A DNA stretch of 64,000 nucleotides from Castellaniella sp040276065 (GTDB lineage Bacteria > Pseudomonadota > Gammaproteobacteria > Burkholderiales > Burkholderiaceae_B), in contig NZ_JBELOI010000009.1 in assembly GCF_040276065.1 (NCBI RefSeq), positions 124,001 to 188,000 on the forward strand, written 5' to 3'. The notes beneath the pieces are model-generated. The model ran no database searches, was not told where the DNA came from, and saw only the letters and a list, made by a program, of their open reading frames with translations. Positions 17,563 through 26,558 of the stretch are shown here, piece by piece. Position 1 is the first letter of the stretch, and each line of letters starts with the position of its first letter. The position numbers were made by a program, and so were the translations under genes.

Positions 17563-18546
17563 ATGAAAAACCTGATCCTCTTCTTGCGCGCGGGCCTGCT
17601 GGCGGCATTGCTGATGGCCATCGCCCCCCCCGCCAGCGCGGCGGATTGCAACGCCTACGCGGGCAACCTGCTCTTCGGCACCATCAGCCTGTTGAACGGC
17701 GGGGTAAAGGATGCCAACTCGACCATCAACTATGGATGCAGCGCAAGCCCCGGAGAGCGCGTCCTGCTGTGCATCAGCATGGGGGCGGACCCGGGCTCGG
17801 GGCTCTACGCTCCGCGGCGCCTGAACAGTTCGGGCAACTATATGGCGTTCAACCTGTACACGGACGCCAGCCGCTCGGCGATCTGGGGCAGCCGAGCCTC
17901 GAGCGGCGCGTATCCGCCCGTCCCCGTGGTCATCGACTTCTATGCGGGCGAATACTACAAGAAGGGGACGCTGACGCTATACGGTCGCGTCAATGCCACC
18001 GGCCAGACAGGCCTGCCCGCCGGCACCTACGACACGAACGCTATCGGCGGCTGGCCCATGTCGATCGACTACAAAGTCATCCCGACCTCCGCGCCCATCG
18101 ATTGCGCCGCCGGGGGCATGGTCACAAGCAACTCCACGTACTACATCCAGGCGGTCGTCGTGAGTGAATGCCGGATCGACTCGTCGACCACCATGGATTT
18201 CGGGACGGTATTCATGAACCTGAGCCAGAACGTCGACAGCACCTCCACGATCACCGTGACCTGCAACGGCGGACAGTCTGGCAACGGCTACCATGTGCGG
18301 CTGGGCAACGGCCTGTACGCCAGCGGCCAGCAGCGCCGCATGCGCGGCTCGCTGGGCTATATCGCATATGAGCTGTACCGCGATCCCCAGCGCACCAACC
18401 GATGGGGTAACACCAACCAACAAGGTGTCGCTGGGACGGGAACCGGCCAGCCCCAGACCTTGACTGTCTACGGCCGAGTGCCGGCGCAGACGCCGCCCGG
18501 GCCAGACCGCTACGCCGATACGGTCGTCATTACTCTCAGCTATTGA
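17563..18546 (+). CDS. Two-domain spore coat U protein, probable pilus tip adhesin (CsuE-like)
   Basis: A 327-residue protein with a signal peptide (LLAALLMAIAPPASAAD) and two consecutive SCPU domains, about residues 28-170 and 190-327, each with its own cysteine pairs and a terminal beta-strand; the second ends RYADTVVITLSY. In the Csu system the tip protein CsuE has this two-domain layout and lacks a free donor strand for further polymerisation, so this is the likely tip subunit. It follows the usher gene by 79 bases with ATG at 17563. Confidence 0.82.
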   Translation: MKNLILFLRAGLLAALLMAIAPPASAADCNAYAGNLLFGTISLLNGGVKDANSTINYGCSASPGERVLLCISMGADPGSGLYAPRRLNSSGNYMAFNLYTDASRSAIWGSRASSGAYPPVPVVIDFYAGEYYKKGTLTLYGRVNATGQTGLPAGTYDTNAIGGWPMSIDYKVIPTSAPIDCAAGGMVTSNSTYYIQAVVVSECRIDSSTTMDFGTVFMNLSQNVDSTSTITVTCNGGQSGNGYHVRLGNGLYASGQQRRMRGSLGYIAYELYRDPQRTNRWGNTNQQGVAGTGTGQPQTLTVYGRVPAQTPPGPDRYADTVVITLSY

Positions 18547-18605
18547 GCGCGAATGCGGGTTTCCCGCCACCGCACCACGAGACAACAGTGCTATATTGAC
18601 CATAT

Positions 18606-19004
18606 ATGTCAGCCAATACATCCCAAGGGAACAGAACGGGCCCGTCCAGGGCTCGAGCGCCGCTCGCCGCGCTGGCCGGTCTCGCGCTGGCGGCCTCGGC
18701 CTTCGCCAACCCCTCGTTCGAGGCTCGCATCACCATCCAGTCGCAGTGCAGCATCCAGCCGCTGTTCGGCAAGACCGCCGTCCAGACCACCGTCGTCTGC
18801 CAGCCCGGCGTCACACCCTACCAATCACTCGCCATCCTCCTGGACGGCGATGAGGGGCAAGCGCCGTTCGCGACCGATGCCCAGGCCCCGGGCACCCTCG
18901 ATCCAGCGACCCTGGCGCCATTCCAGCCACGCCAGGCCAAGGCCATCTCCCCGCCGTTTTCCAACGTGACCGCCCAAAGCAAACTGCTCTATGTCATCTT
19001 CTGA
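18606..19004 (+). CDS. Small secreted protein at the end of the pilus operon, function unknown
   Basis: A 132-residue protein with an N-terminal basic region and a hydrophobic signal segment (APLAALAGLALAASAFA). The mature part starts FEARITIQSQCSIQP and has a second cysteine (TVVCQPGV), which recalls the first strands of an SCPU domain, and it ends with a hydrophobic strand (KLLYVIF) as pilins do. It lacks the rest of the domain, so it may be a short, divergent minor subunit or initiator. An alternative is an unrelated secreted protein. It lies 59 bases after the tip gene on the same strand. Confidence 0.6.
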   Translation: MSANTSQGNRTGPSRARAPLAALAGLALAASAFANPSFEARITIQSQCSIQPLFGKTAVQTTVVCQPGVTPYQSLAILLDGDEGQAPFATDAQAPGTLDPATLAPFQPRQAKAISPPFSNVTAQSKLLYVIF

Positions 19005-19064
19005 GCGGTCGGCACCGGCGACCGGCCGGTCCGGTCGCCAGACCTCCCCTCCTAGAGACCACAC

Positions 19065-20168
19065 ATGTCCTCCGGCACTACGCTGCACCAACGCGTCCAG
19101 GGCGCCCTGATCGGCGCCTTTGTGGGCGATGCCCTGGCCCTCGGGCCCCACTGGTACTACGATCTCGACGCCCTGCGCGCGGACTACGGCGCCTGGATCA
19201 CCGACTACACCGACCCGCGGCCCGGGCGCTATCATGCGGGCTTGAAGGCCGGTCAGTCCTCCCAGGCGGGGTATCTGCTCGAGCTCACACTGCGTTCCCT
19301 GGTCGAGCGCGAAGGCTATAACGAGGGCGATTTCTGCCGGCGGATGGATGCGGACCTGTTTTCGCGCATCGACGGCACACCGCAATCGGGGCCGGGCGGC
19401 TATACCAGCCAATCCATCCGCGAGGCCTGGCGGCTGCGGCGCCAGGGCCAGCCCTGGGGGCGGGTGGGCGGCCTTGCGGACAACACCGAGGCCGCCGAGC
19501 GGGCATTGGCGATTGCCGTGCGCTACGCACTGCAGCCCGGCGCGCTGGCCACCCACGTGGGCGCCAACACCGCGCTGACCCAGGTCGATCCCACAGTGGC
19601 GGCGATGACCGTCGCCTACGCCAGCGTCCTGGGCCTGCTGGTGCGTGGCGAAACCTTGGACGAACGAACGTCGGGGACACTGCTGGACCTGGTCCGCGCA
19701 GGCATCCTGCCCTTCCACACGGTGACCTCGGCGGGCGAGGACGTCCCGCCCCCGGGCTCCGAGGCGCCCCGCCGGGCCGGCCAGTTCGCCTCGCCCGACG
19801 CCCTGCTCACGGCCTCGAACATCGCGCGCGCCGCCGGCGACCCCGACGTGCGCATCGAGCCGCCCTGGAAGGTCTCCCTGGTCTACGGGATGCCCTGCGC
19901 GGTCTACCACCAGTTTCCCGCCGCCTACTATCTGGCGGCCCGTTTCCAGGGCGATTTCGAGCCCGCTGTGCTGCACGCGGTCAATGGCGGCGGCCAGAAT
20001 CAGGCCCGCGCCATGCTGACCGGCGCGCTGTGCGGTGCGATCGGCGGCCTGCAAGCAATCCCCGGCCGCTTCATCGAGGGCCTCGAGGCCGGATCCGAGC
20101 GCCTGGCGCTCGCGGATCGGCTGGTGCGACAAATGGACGAGGCGACTAGCGCACCGGCAGGAAATTAA
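19065..20168 (+). CDS. ADP-ribosylglycohydrolase family protein
   Basis: A 367-residue protein of the ARH (DraG/crystallin J1) family, Mg-dependent enzymes that remove ADP-ribose from proteins or small molecules. The N-terminal motif GALIGAFVGDALALGPHWYYD and the C-terminal NGGGQNQARAMLTGALCGAIGG are the metal-site segments; in the latter, the usual acidic N-x-G-G-D aspartate is replaced by a Q/N stretch (GGGQNQAR), so hydrolase activity is not certain. It stands alone after the pilus operon and its last 23 bases overlap the convergent lipoprotein gene. Confidence 0.82.
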   Translation: MSSGTTLHQRVQGALIGAFVGDALALGPHWYYDLDALRADYGAWITDYTDPRPGRYHAGLKAGQSSQAGYLLELTLRSLVEREGYNEGDFCRRMDADLFSRIDGTPQSGPGGYTSQSIREAWRLRRQGQPWGRVGGLADNTEAAERALAIAVRYALQPGALATHVGANTALTQVDPTVAAMTVAYASVLGLLVRGETLDERTSGTLLDLVRAGILPFHTVTSAGEDVPPPGSEAPRRAGQFASPDALLTASNIARAAGDPDVRIEPPWKVSLVYGMPCAVYHQFPAAYYLAARFQGDFEPAVLHAVNGGGQNQARAMLTGALCGAIGGLQAIPGRFIEGLEAGSERLALADRLVRQMDEATSAPAGN

Positions 20169-20859
20169 AAAACAGCAGGCCCTGCAGGTAATTGATGCCC
20201 ACGCGGCGCAGGTTTTCGTCCAGCAGTTCAGCCACCAGATCGAGGCAGCCGATGATCCGGCCGAACTCGCGTTCGAAGCTCAGATTGGCCGCGCCGACAC
20301 CGATCTCGTTGGACAACAGCAGCGGCCGACCCGCGGCGTCTCGGCGGGTCGCGAGCATCCAGGCGGCAATCTCGACGTTGCGCGCGGCATTGAAGACCTT
20401 TTGCCCCTCGGGCGCATCGGCGACGTAGAAGCGCAGCTTGCCGCCATGCGCGGTAATCAGCATGTCCGCCAAGCCCAGGACATAGGCTGCGACCCGATCA
20501 CCCTCGTAGTCCGGGTCCATCGCGACCGAGAGCACCTCGATGTCCCGCAAGCCCTGCAAATCAATGGGCACCGTGCCGGCACGGATCCCCTTGCGCCCGT
20601 GGTCCAGGGCAGCCTGCAGATCGGCGAAACCACCCTTGCGCCACTCGGCGGGATTGCGACGGTAAAGTTTTTCCAACAGGCGGTCCAGGCTGTCGAGATT
20701 GTCGCGCATCGCCATGGTGAGGGTGCGATTGAAATCGGTCTGCCCCAACTGGTCGAATGACATGGCCTCGCCCTGCGGACCGCCACGTGGCGCGGGCGAG
20801 GTCGTGCACGCCGACAAGCACAGCATCAGGATGAACGCAAGCCCTCGCAGGCCACGCAT
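20146..20859 (-). CDS. Predicted lipoprotein of unknown function
   Basis: A 237-residue protein whose N-terminus has a lipobox, LMLCLSACTTS, with the acylated cysteine at residue 18. The rest is rich in helices (residues 40-100) followed by GDRVAAYVLGLADMLITAHGGKLRFYVAD and a hydrophobic C-terminus LQGLLFFNFLPVR. I do not recognise a named family. Its ATG overlaps by one base the stop of the upstream GhrA-like gene (TGATG), so the two are translationally coupled. Its 3' end overlaps the ADP-ribosylglycohydrolase gene. Confidence 0.75.
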   Translation of the reverse strand: MRGLRGLAFILMLCLSACTTSPAPRGGPQGEAMSFDQLGQTDFNRTLTMAMRDNLDSLDRLLEKLYRRNPAEWRKGGFADLQAALDHGRKGIRAGTVPIDLQGLRDIEVLSVAMDPDYEGDRVAAYVLGLADMLITAHGGKLRFYVADAPEGQKVFNAARNVEIAAWMLATRRDAAGRPLLLSNEIGVGAANLSFEREFGRIIGCLDLVAELLDENLRRVGINYLQGLLFFNFLPVR

Positions 20860-21791
20860 CAGTACTGCAGCTCCGGATCTATCATCCCCGAAACGGGCTC
20901 GCCGCGCTGAAAGGCCTGGATCTTGGCCGAGATCTGGCGCACAGTCTGCCCCACCAGGCTGGCGCCAGCGATGTGCGGCGTGATCTGCAGGCGCGGATGC
21001 GCCCAAAAAGGGTGGCCGGGAGGCAACGGTTCCTGGGCGAACACATCCAGCGCGGCGCCCTCGAGCAGGCCGCCGTCCAGCGCGGCGAGCAGGTCGTCCT
21101 CGACCAGGTGGCGCCCGCGTGCGATATTGATCAGATACCCATGAGGCCGCATCCGCTCGAAGACCCGGCGACAGAGGATGCCCTCGGTCTGGGCCGTGAG
21201 GGGCAAAATGTTGACCAGCACGCGGGTGCGACCAAGAAACGCGGACAGACCCTCGTCCCCGCCATACCCCTCGATGCCCTCGGGCGCGCGGCCCGAGCGC
21301 GACCAGGCGGCAACCGGATACTCGAGGGCCGCGATGGTCCGTGCCACGCGCGCGCCCAACACCCCCGCGCCCATGATGCCCACCGGCCAATCCTCGCGCA
21401 CGATGTCATCCAGACGCTGCCAGCGGCCCTGCGCCTGAAATTGCGCATAGCGTCCGAACCCGCGCGCGGCCCGCAACAGGAAATGCAGGACGTACTCGGC
21501 CATTTGCACCGCCATGCCGCCATCCTCGAGGCGCACGATCGGCACGTGGGCGGGCCGCCCCGGCATGCGCAGCAACGCGTCCACGCCGGCCCCCAGGGTG
21601 AACACGATCCGCAGGCGCGGTTCACGCTCGAACAGGTCGGCCGGCGGATTCCAGACCAGCGCGATCTCAGCGCCGCCGGCGGCTGATCCATCCCCCCAGG
21701 CACGCACTCGCATGCCCGGCAGCGCCTCCTGGAAAGCGCACACCCAATCCTCGGGCTGGGTTTCGCTCTGGGATGCAAAGACGACCTCCAT
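20859..21791 (-). CDS. Glyoxylate/hydroxypyruvate reductase A (GhrA-like D-2-hydroxyacid dehydrogenase)
   Basis: A 310-residue NAD(P)H-dependent 2-hydroxyacid dehydrogenase that reduces glyoxylate or hydroxypyruvate. The Rossmann motif is GIMGAGVLGARVARTI; catalytic Arg, Glu and His lie in LINIARGRHLVEDDL, DVFAQEPLPP and LQITPHIAGAS. The MEVVFASQ start and the AEYVLHFLLRAARGFGRY segment match GhrA. It is co-directional with and coupled to a lipoprotein gene. Together with glcDEF at 37-40 kb it could serve glyoxylate handling, but they are not linked. Confidence 0.87.
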   Translation of the reverse strand: MEVVFASQSETQPEDWVCAFQEALPGMRVRAWGDGSAAGGAEIALVWNPPADLFEREPRLRIVFTLGAGVDALLRMPGRPAHVPIVRLEDGGMAVQMAEYVLHFLLRAARGFGRYAQFQAQGRWQRLDDIVREDWPVGIMGAGVLGARVARTIAALEYPVAAWSRSGRAPEGIEGYGGDEGLSAFLGRTRVLVNILPLTAQTEGILCRRVFERMRPHGYLINIARGRHLVEDDLLAALDGGLLEGAALDVFAQEPLPPGHPFWAHPRLQITPHIAGASLVGQTVRQISAKIQAFQRGEPVSGMIDPELQY

Positions 21792-21921
21792 CGAATACTC
21801 CTTTTTCCGGCGAAACAGATCGCCACGTTTGCATACCTCGCCGTATGCCCGGCGGCGATGCGCGGTGCTAATATGGATCGAGGAAAAACATCAATATACT
21901 CGACAGCCCGGGGAGGATCGC

Positions 21922-22611
21922 ATGATCTGGCTCGACCACGCAATGCTCGCCAGGCGACTGGCCGGCCTCACCCGTCGCATCGCCGCACGCACCCGGCCCT
22001 GGACCGAGTATCGCCCGGGCCATCATCTCGGACGGCTGAGGAATGTATCCCTGTTCGTGGGCGAATGGCTGCGCGGGCCGGGGTCCGTGGGCGCCGTGTG
22101 TTCCAGTTCGCGCTGGCTGGCGCGGGAACTCGCGAGCCACGCCCCGATCGGCGAGGGCCTCGTGGTCGAACTCGGGGCGGGAACGGGCATCGTGACCGAA
22201 GCTCTGCTCGAACGAGGCATCTCGCCCGGGCGCCTGATTGTCGTCGAACGCTCGGAAGCATTCTCCGGGCACCTGCGGCGCCGCTTCCCGGGCGTCACCG
22301 TCATCTGCGGGGACGCTGCCCAGTTGGGTACCCTCCTACCCCAGGGCCTGCGCATCGATGCCCTGGTCTCAAGCCTGCCCCTCAGATCGGTGCCGCTCAC
22401 CGAGCGGCACCGGATCATCGAACAATGGGAGCGCACGCTCGACCCGGACAGCGCGCTGATTCAGTTCACCTACGACATCCGGCCGCAGACGCGCACCTGT
22501 TCCTGCGACCAGGCCTTCGAGGTCCACGACAGTCGCATCGTCTGGGCCAATCTGCCGCCGGCCCGCGTGCTGCTGGCACGGCATGCGGGACGGCGGCAAC
22601 CGCCTCAATGA
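21922..22611 (+). CDS. SAM-dependent methyltransferase, phospholipid N-methyltransferase-like
   Basis: A 229-residue class I methyltransferase. SAM motif I is VVELGAGTGIVTEALLERG, motif II DALVSSLPLRSVP and the segment LFVGEWLRGPGSVGAVCSSSRWLAREL match bacterial PmtA-like enzymes that methylate phosphatidylethanolamine, as well as related rRNA-adenine-methylase-like proteins. The start at 21922 has GGGAGG seven bases before it. Membrane segments are absent; PmtA enzymes are peripheral. The gene converges on the asparaginase gene. Confidence 0.78.
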   Translation: MIWLDHAMLARRLAGLTRRIAARTRPWTEYRPGHHLGRLRNVSLFVGEWLRGPGSVGAVCSSSRWLARELASHAPIGEGLVVELGAGTGIVTEALLERGISPGRLIVVERSEAFSGHLRRRFPGVTVICGDAAQLGTLLPQGLRIDALVSSLPLRSVPLTERHRIIEQWERTLDPDSALIQFTYDIRPQTRTCSCDQAFEVHDSRIVWANLPPARVLLARHAGRRQPPQ

Positions 22612-22632
22612 GCCTCCTGATCAGCAGGAACA

Positions 22633-22656
22633 GGCTGTTGACGAACAACAACAGCC
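22633..22656. terminator. Inverted repeat between convergent methyltransferase and asparaginase genes
   Basis: An 8-bp inverted repeat (GGCTGTTG/CAACAGCC) with an eight-base loop sits in the 81-base convergent gap. There is no T-tract on either side, so it is a weak terminator candidate or a 3' end stabiliser; its position between two converging genes is the only support. Confidence 0.4.
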
Positions 22657-22692
22657 AACCCATCCTGTGACCACAGGCACCATCGCCCCAGG

Positions 22693-23706
22693 TCAGGAAG
22701 CGCAAGAAGAATCGCCTGACCAGGGGGCAAAGGCATCTGCTACCGCGCCCCTGCCGCCAGGGCAGTCTCGCAGCACCAGCGTCAGCAGCACCCGAGCTTT
22801 GCGGCCGTCGAGGCAGCCCGACGTCAACAAGCCACGGCGCTGCAGATCGATCTCGCTGCCGGGAAATCCATAGGTGCCGGTCAGCGTATCACCCACTCCG
22901 ATGCGCGAGGCGAGGATCACCGGCATGGTGCGGGCGGCTTCTTCCAGGCTTTCCGCCATGCCCAAGGAGACGTGGCCCCCGCCGGTGGCTTCCACAACCA
23001 GGCCATCGAACCCACCCGCCAGGAGCAGTGCGCGCACCTGTTCACCATTGTCGCCCAAGCCGGCAGCCACCAGCGCCACCTGCGCCTGACGGCCTCCCCC
23101 GGCGAGCGCAAGCCCCGGCATACGGGGCGGACGCAGCGCCAGGCGGAAGCGGCCCTCGGCCACCCAGCCGATACGTCCACTGGCTGGCGATTCAAAGGCA
23201 TCCGTGCGACTGGTGTGCATCTTGCGAACGAATCGCGCCGCATGCACCTCATCGTTCATGACGACCAGGCAACCCAGCCCGCGGGCCGCATCGCTGATCG
23301 CGACCTGAACCGAGGCCAGCAAATTGGCCGGCCCGTCGGCCCCCGCCACTGTGGGATTGCGCATCGCGCCGGTGACGACAACCGGGGCGTCGATATCGAG
23401 CAAGCGGTCAAGCGCGAACGCGGTTTCCTCGATCGTGTCGGTGCCCTGGGTGATGACGAAGCCACGCCAGCCGGCGGCATCGAGCTCGGCGATGGTCTGT
23501 GCGAGCGCCTCGATGTCTTCGAACTGCAGTTGAGCGCTGGGCAATTGACGGAACGAGCGTGCCTCGATCGCGGCGATCCGCTTGAGCTGTGGCACGGCGG
23601 CAACGAGCGCGTCGCCTGAGAGCGTGGGTACAACCCCGCCTTGATCGCTCTCGGTCATCGCAATGGTGCCGCCGAGGGAAAGGATGATCACCGAAGGCAA
23701 ATTCAT
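22693..23706 (-). CDS. Asparaginase family protein (type I/II L-asparaginase)
   Basis: A 337-residue enzyme of the asparaginase/glutaminase family, which hydrolyses side-chain amides. The two threonine motifs are intact: SLGGTIAMTESD (nucleophile T14) and VITQGTDTIEETA. No signal peptide is apparent, which fits a cytoplasmic enzyme. ATG 23706 is chosen because GAGG stands five bases upstream; an in-frame ATG 21 bases earlier has no such site. The gene lies 115 bases downstream of the IclR gene at the end of the TRAP cluster, suggesting that the cluster handles an amide-bearing nitrogen compound. Confidence 0.87.
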   Translation of the reverse strand: MNLPSVIILSLGGTIAMTESDQGGVVPTLSGDALVAAVPQLKRIAAIEARSFRQLPSAQLQFEDIEALAQTIAELDAAGWRGFVITQGTDTIEETAFALDRLLDIDAPVVVTGAMRNPTVAGADGPANLLASVQVAISDAARGLGCLVVMNDEVHAARFVRKMHTSRTDAFESPASGRIGWVAEGRFRLALRPPRMPGLALAGGGRQAQVALVAAGLGDNGEQVRALLLAGGFDGLVVEATGGGHVSLGMAESLEEAARTMPVILASRIGVGDTLTGTYGFPGSEIDLQRRGLLTSGCLDGRKARVLLTLVLRDCPGGRGAVADAFAPWSGDSSCAS

Positions 23707-23821
23707 GAAAACCTCTGTATAAGACATTTCAAGGTGGGTCCGAAGAGCCCACCGTCTGGAGCAGGATCGGCGTGCGACCGCCGTGCGGCGGCCAGCACAC
23801 TGGGTGGCGCCAATGACCCTG

Positions 23822-24598
23822 CTAACGAAATACGTGCTCGATAGAGCTCACACAGTCGACCAACAGCCGGGTGACCTGTTTTTGCCGGCTGTCCATCATG
23901 CGGTCACCGATGGACGCCACAAAGACCGATGCCACCGGCGCACGGCCGCGGTCGTGCACGGTGCGCCCGATCGCCGTCACGTCGAGGGCCGCGTTGCCGG
24001 CATCGATTGCAATGCCACCGCGGCCACGCGCGTCGTCTATGGATTTCAGTATGCGTTCCGGCGTGGTCTGATACGCCTGCAGGCGGGGCTCCACGGCTTG
24101 GAGCACCAGGTGAATCTCGGCATCGCTCATGGATGCCAGAATCGCGAGCCCGCCGGCCCCGACACCTAGAGGGTGGCGATCGCCTTCGGTCCGCGTCATG
24201 GTCTGGATGGGATAGTTGCCCGCTATCCGGCTGAGGCAGATCGATTCGTGCCCGCTGCGTCCGACGAGAAAGACCATGTCGCCCGTCGACTGCGCGAGGG
24301 TCTGCAGATACGGCTGCGAGACCTCTCGCAGATTGGTTCCGGGCAGCGCCACCAGGCCCAATTCGTAGATCAGGGGCCCGAGCCGGTAGCCCCGAACCGG
24401 ATCGCGCACCGCCAGGCGTTCCAGCACGAGCCGCTGCAGCAATCGCTGGGCCGTCGATTTGTCGAGGGAAGCCATCTTGGCGATGTCTACCAGGCGCAGG
24501 CTCTGGTTGTGGCTCGAGGCAATGATCCTCAGCAACAGCGCGGCGCGCCCGACCGTCTGAGCGGGCGGCTGCGCAATGGATTTGGAAGCAGGCAGCAT
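23822..24598 (-). CDS. IclR family transcriptional regulator
   Basis: A 258-residue regulator. The N-terminal winged helix-turn-helix (TVGRAALLLRIIASS ... SLDKSTAQRLLQRLV, residues about 15-75) is followed by the IclR effector domain with GDMVFLVGRSGHESICLSRI and HPLGVGAGGLAILA. It lies between the TRAP permease genes and the asparaginase gene on the same strand and probably controls this cluster in response to its substrate. Upstream at about 24708-24722 there is a GGCA-TTT-TGCC palindrome in the 142-base gap that could be its operator. Confidence 0.88.
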   Translation of the reverse strand: MLPASKSIAQPPAQTVGRAALLLRIIASSHNQSLRLVDIAKMASLDKSTAQRLLQRLVLERLAVRDPVRGYRLGPLIYELGLVALPGTNLREVSQPYLQTLAQSTGDMVFLVGRSGHESICLSRIAGNYPIQTMTRTEGDRHPLGVGAGGLAILASMSDAEIHLVLQAVEPRLQAYQTTPERILKSIDDARGRGGIAIDAGNAALDVTAIGRTVHDRGRAPVASVFVASIGDRMMDSRQKQVTRLLVDCVSSIEHVFR

Positions 24599-24740
24599 GT
24601 GTCAATGGCGCAATTCGCGGAACGAGAGACGGGCGGGCGCGGGCGGTGCCCCCGCACGGAAGTCGCTCACCGTCGCCGCATAGTAGTCGTACTGTCATGG
24701 AACCACAATTCGGCATTTTGCCAAAATATTACTCGCCAAG

Positions 24741-26015
24741 TCAGAACAGCAGATCGCGAAGCCATAGTGTGGATCCCGGGACGTAGGTCACGATCACAAG
24801 CGACACCAGCATCAGCAGCAAGAACGGCAACACCGCCTTGAGCGTTTCCTTGTAGCTGAGCTTGAATGTCGCCATACCGACGAACAGGTTCATTCCGAAC
24901 GGCGGGCTGATCATTCCGATCGCGAGGTTCATGGCGACGACGGCACCCAGGTGGACAGGATCGATCCCCACCTTCAGGGCCGCCGGCATGATCAAGGGCG
25001 TCAGGATGATGATGGCCGAGTTCACATCGACCAGCATCCCGGCGAACAGAAATATCAGGTTGATCACCAGAAGCACCGTCACCGCGCTGTCGAAGGCGCC
25101 GATGTTCGCGACCAACTGCGGCACCTGCTGGAGCGTCAGATACCAGGTCAGCAAAGAGCCGCCGACGATCAGGATCATCACCATCGCGATCACTTTCGAC
25201 GACGAGCGCGCGATCGAAACCAGGGCCGCCCAGTTCAGGCGTTTGTAGACGTAGATTTCGACGAGCACCGCGTAACCAACCGACACTGCGGCCGCCTCGG
25301 TGACCGTCGTGATTCCCCCATAGATCCCGCCCAATATGATCAGGGGAAACAGGATCGCCAGTGATGCGCGCCGCGCTGCCGCCATCAGCCCCTCGAGACT
25401 GAATTTCTGATCATTGCCCAGGCCGCGCACGCGGACATAGACCAGCGTGAAGGCGATCAGAATGATGGCAAAGACGATGCCTGCGGCAAGCCCCGTCAGG
25501 AAGGTCTGCGCGATCGACTGGTTGGCCTGCAGCCCGTACAGGATGATGGCGACGCTGGGCGGGATGAGCATCGACAAGGTGGCGCCGGACAAAATGAGCC
25601 CCAAGGCGAAGCCCCGGCTATACCCGCGCTTCAAGAGCACGGGATACGCGATCGGGCCGATGCTGACGATCGCGGCCACGCCGACCCCTGAAATGGCGCC
25701 GAAAAGCATCATGGTCATGATCGTCGCAATCGCCATTCCGCCCGGAATATGGCCAATGGCCGCTTCCATCAGGGCAACGAGCCTGTCCGCGATTTCGCCG
25801 CCCGCGATGATGTCGGCCGCGAACATGAACAAGGGCACGGCCAGCAAGGCGGGAATCGAAACGCCATTGATCGCGTGCTGCACGACCGCCACGGGCGGCA
25901 TGCTCATGCCGAACCAGGTCAAGCCGGCGATCGCCGGCAGCAACAGGGATATGAATATCGGCAGTGACATCAACAGCAATATCACGACCGCGAAAATTAC
26001 GCCTGGGAGAGCCAT
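24741..26015 (-). CDS. TRAP transporter large permease subunit (DctM)
   Basis: A 424-residue protein with about 12 hydrophobic segments, the DctM subunit that forms the sodium- or proton-driven channel of a TRAP importer. Family segments include PLFMFAADIIAGGEIADRLVALMEA, SGVGVAAIVSIGPIAYPVLLKRGYS, PPSVAIILYG and AVVAMNLAIGMISPPFGMNLFV. It follows dctQ by 30 bases and, with dctP, forms a complete carboxylate-type TRAP system. Substrate is unknown. Confidence 0.92.
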   Translation of the reverse strand: MALPGVIFAVVILLLMSLPIFISLLLPAIAGLTWFGMSMPPVAVVQHAINGVSIPALLAVPLFMFAADIIAGGEIADRLVALMEAAIGHIPGGMAIATIMTMMLFGAISGVGVAAIVSIGPIAYPVLLKRGYSRGFALGLILSGATLSMLIPPSVAIILYGLQANQSIAQTFLTGLAAGIVFAIILIAFTLVYVRVRGLGNDQKFSLEGLMAAARRASLAILFPLIILGGIYGGITTVTEAAAVSVGYAVLVEIYVYKRLNWAALVSIARSSSKVIAMVMILIVGGSLLTWYLTLQQVPQLVANIGAFDSAVTVLLVINLIFLFAGMLVDVNSAIIILTPLIMPAALKVGIDPVHLGAVVAMNLAIGMISPPFGMNLFVGMATFKLSYKETLKAVLPFLLLMLVSLVIVTYVPGSTLWLRDLLF

Positions 26016-26045
26016 TTTGTATTCCTTTTCACTATACGTCCGCCG

Positions 26046-26558
26046 TTATTCTTCTGACGGATCATCCTGCTCTTGAATGCCCGGATAGCTCTCCGGTTTG
26101 CCCATGATCACGCCCCAGCCCAGCACCAGCGCGTTGCACAGCATCAAAAGCATTGCAGCCGTCACAAAAGCATAGATGTAGCCCTGGGAAATCCCGAGGG
26201 TCGCCACCTCGCCCCCCCTCATGTACAACTGATAGGCCAGTTGGGCACCATGCCAGACGAAGAAACAACTGATGGCAGTCGCCGCAGCCGCCGTCAAGAA
26301 GCCAATCAGGCGGAGCAGCCCGCGCCGCTTTTCCACCATCCGCAAGAAAAAGTCGACGCTGACGTGGCCGTAATGAAGGATGATCACGGCTGAGCCAATG
26401 AACGTGATCCATATCATGAAGTAGACGGCGAGCGTCTCTGTGCCGATGAACGACTGGCGGACCACATTTCTGGCGAACACATTCACGAGCATGAGCCCGC
26501 TCAAAGCCAGCAGGGCGAGAGCCGCAGTCAGCTCCGCTATATTGTTAATGCGTTTCAT
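26046..26558 (-). CDS. TRAP transporter small permease subunit (DctQ)
   Basis: A 170-residue protein with four membrane helices, matching the DctQ family that joins DctM in the membrane. The typical segment is FIGTETLAVYFMIWITFIGSAVIILHYGHVSVDFF, with a charged loop and a C-terminal helix pair. ATG 26558 gives MKRINNIAELTAALALL. A second, decayed copy of its first codons is found after the other dctP gene (27671-27733). The stop of dctP lies 25 bases upstream. Confidence 0.9.
   Translation of the reverse strand: MKRINNIAELTAALALLALSGLMLVNVFARNVVRQSFIGTETLAVYFMIWITFIGSAVIILHYGHVSVDFFLRMVEKRRGLLRLIGFLTAAAATAISCFFVWHGAQLAYQLYMRGGEVATLGISQGYIYAFVTAAMLLMLCNALVLGWGVIMGKPESYPGIQEQDDPSEE

Noticed and set aside
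22612..22873. Plus-strand frame MRDGGNRLNEPPDQQ
   Set aside because: It overlaps the asparaginase gene on the opposite strand and has no recognisable features.
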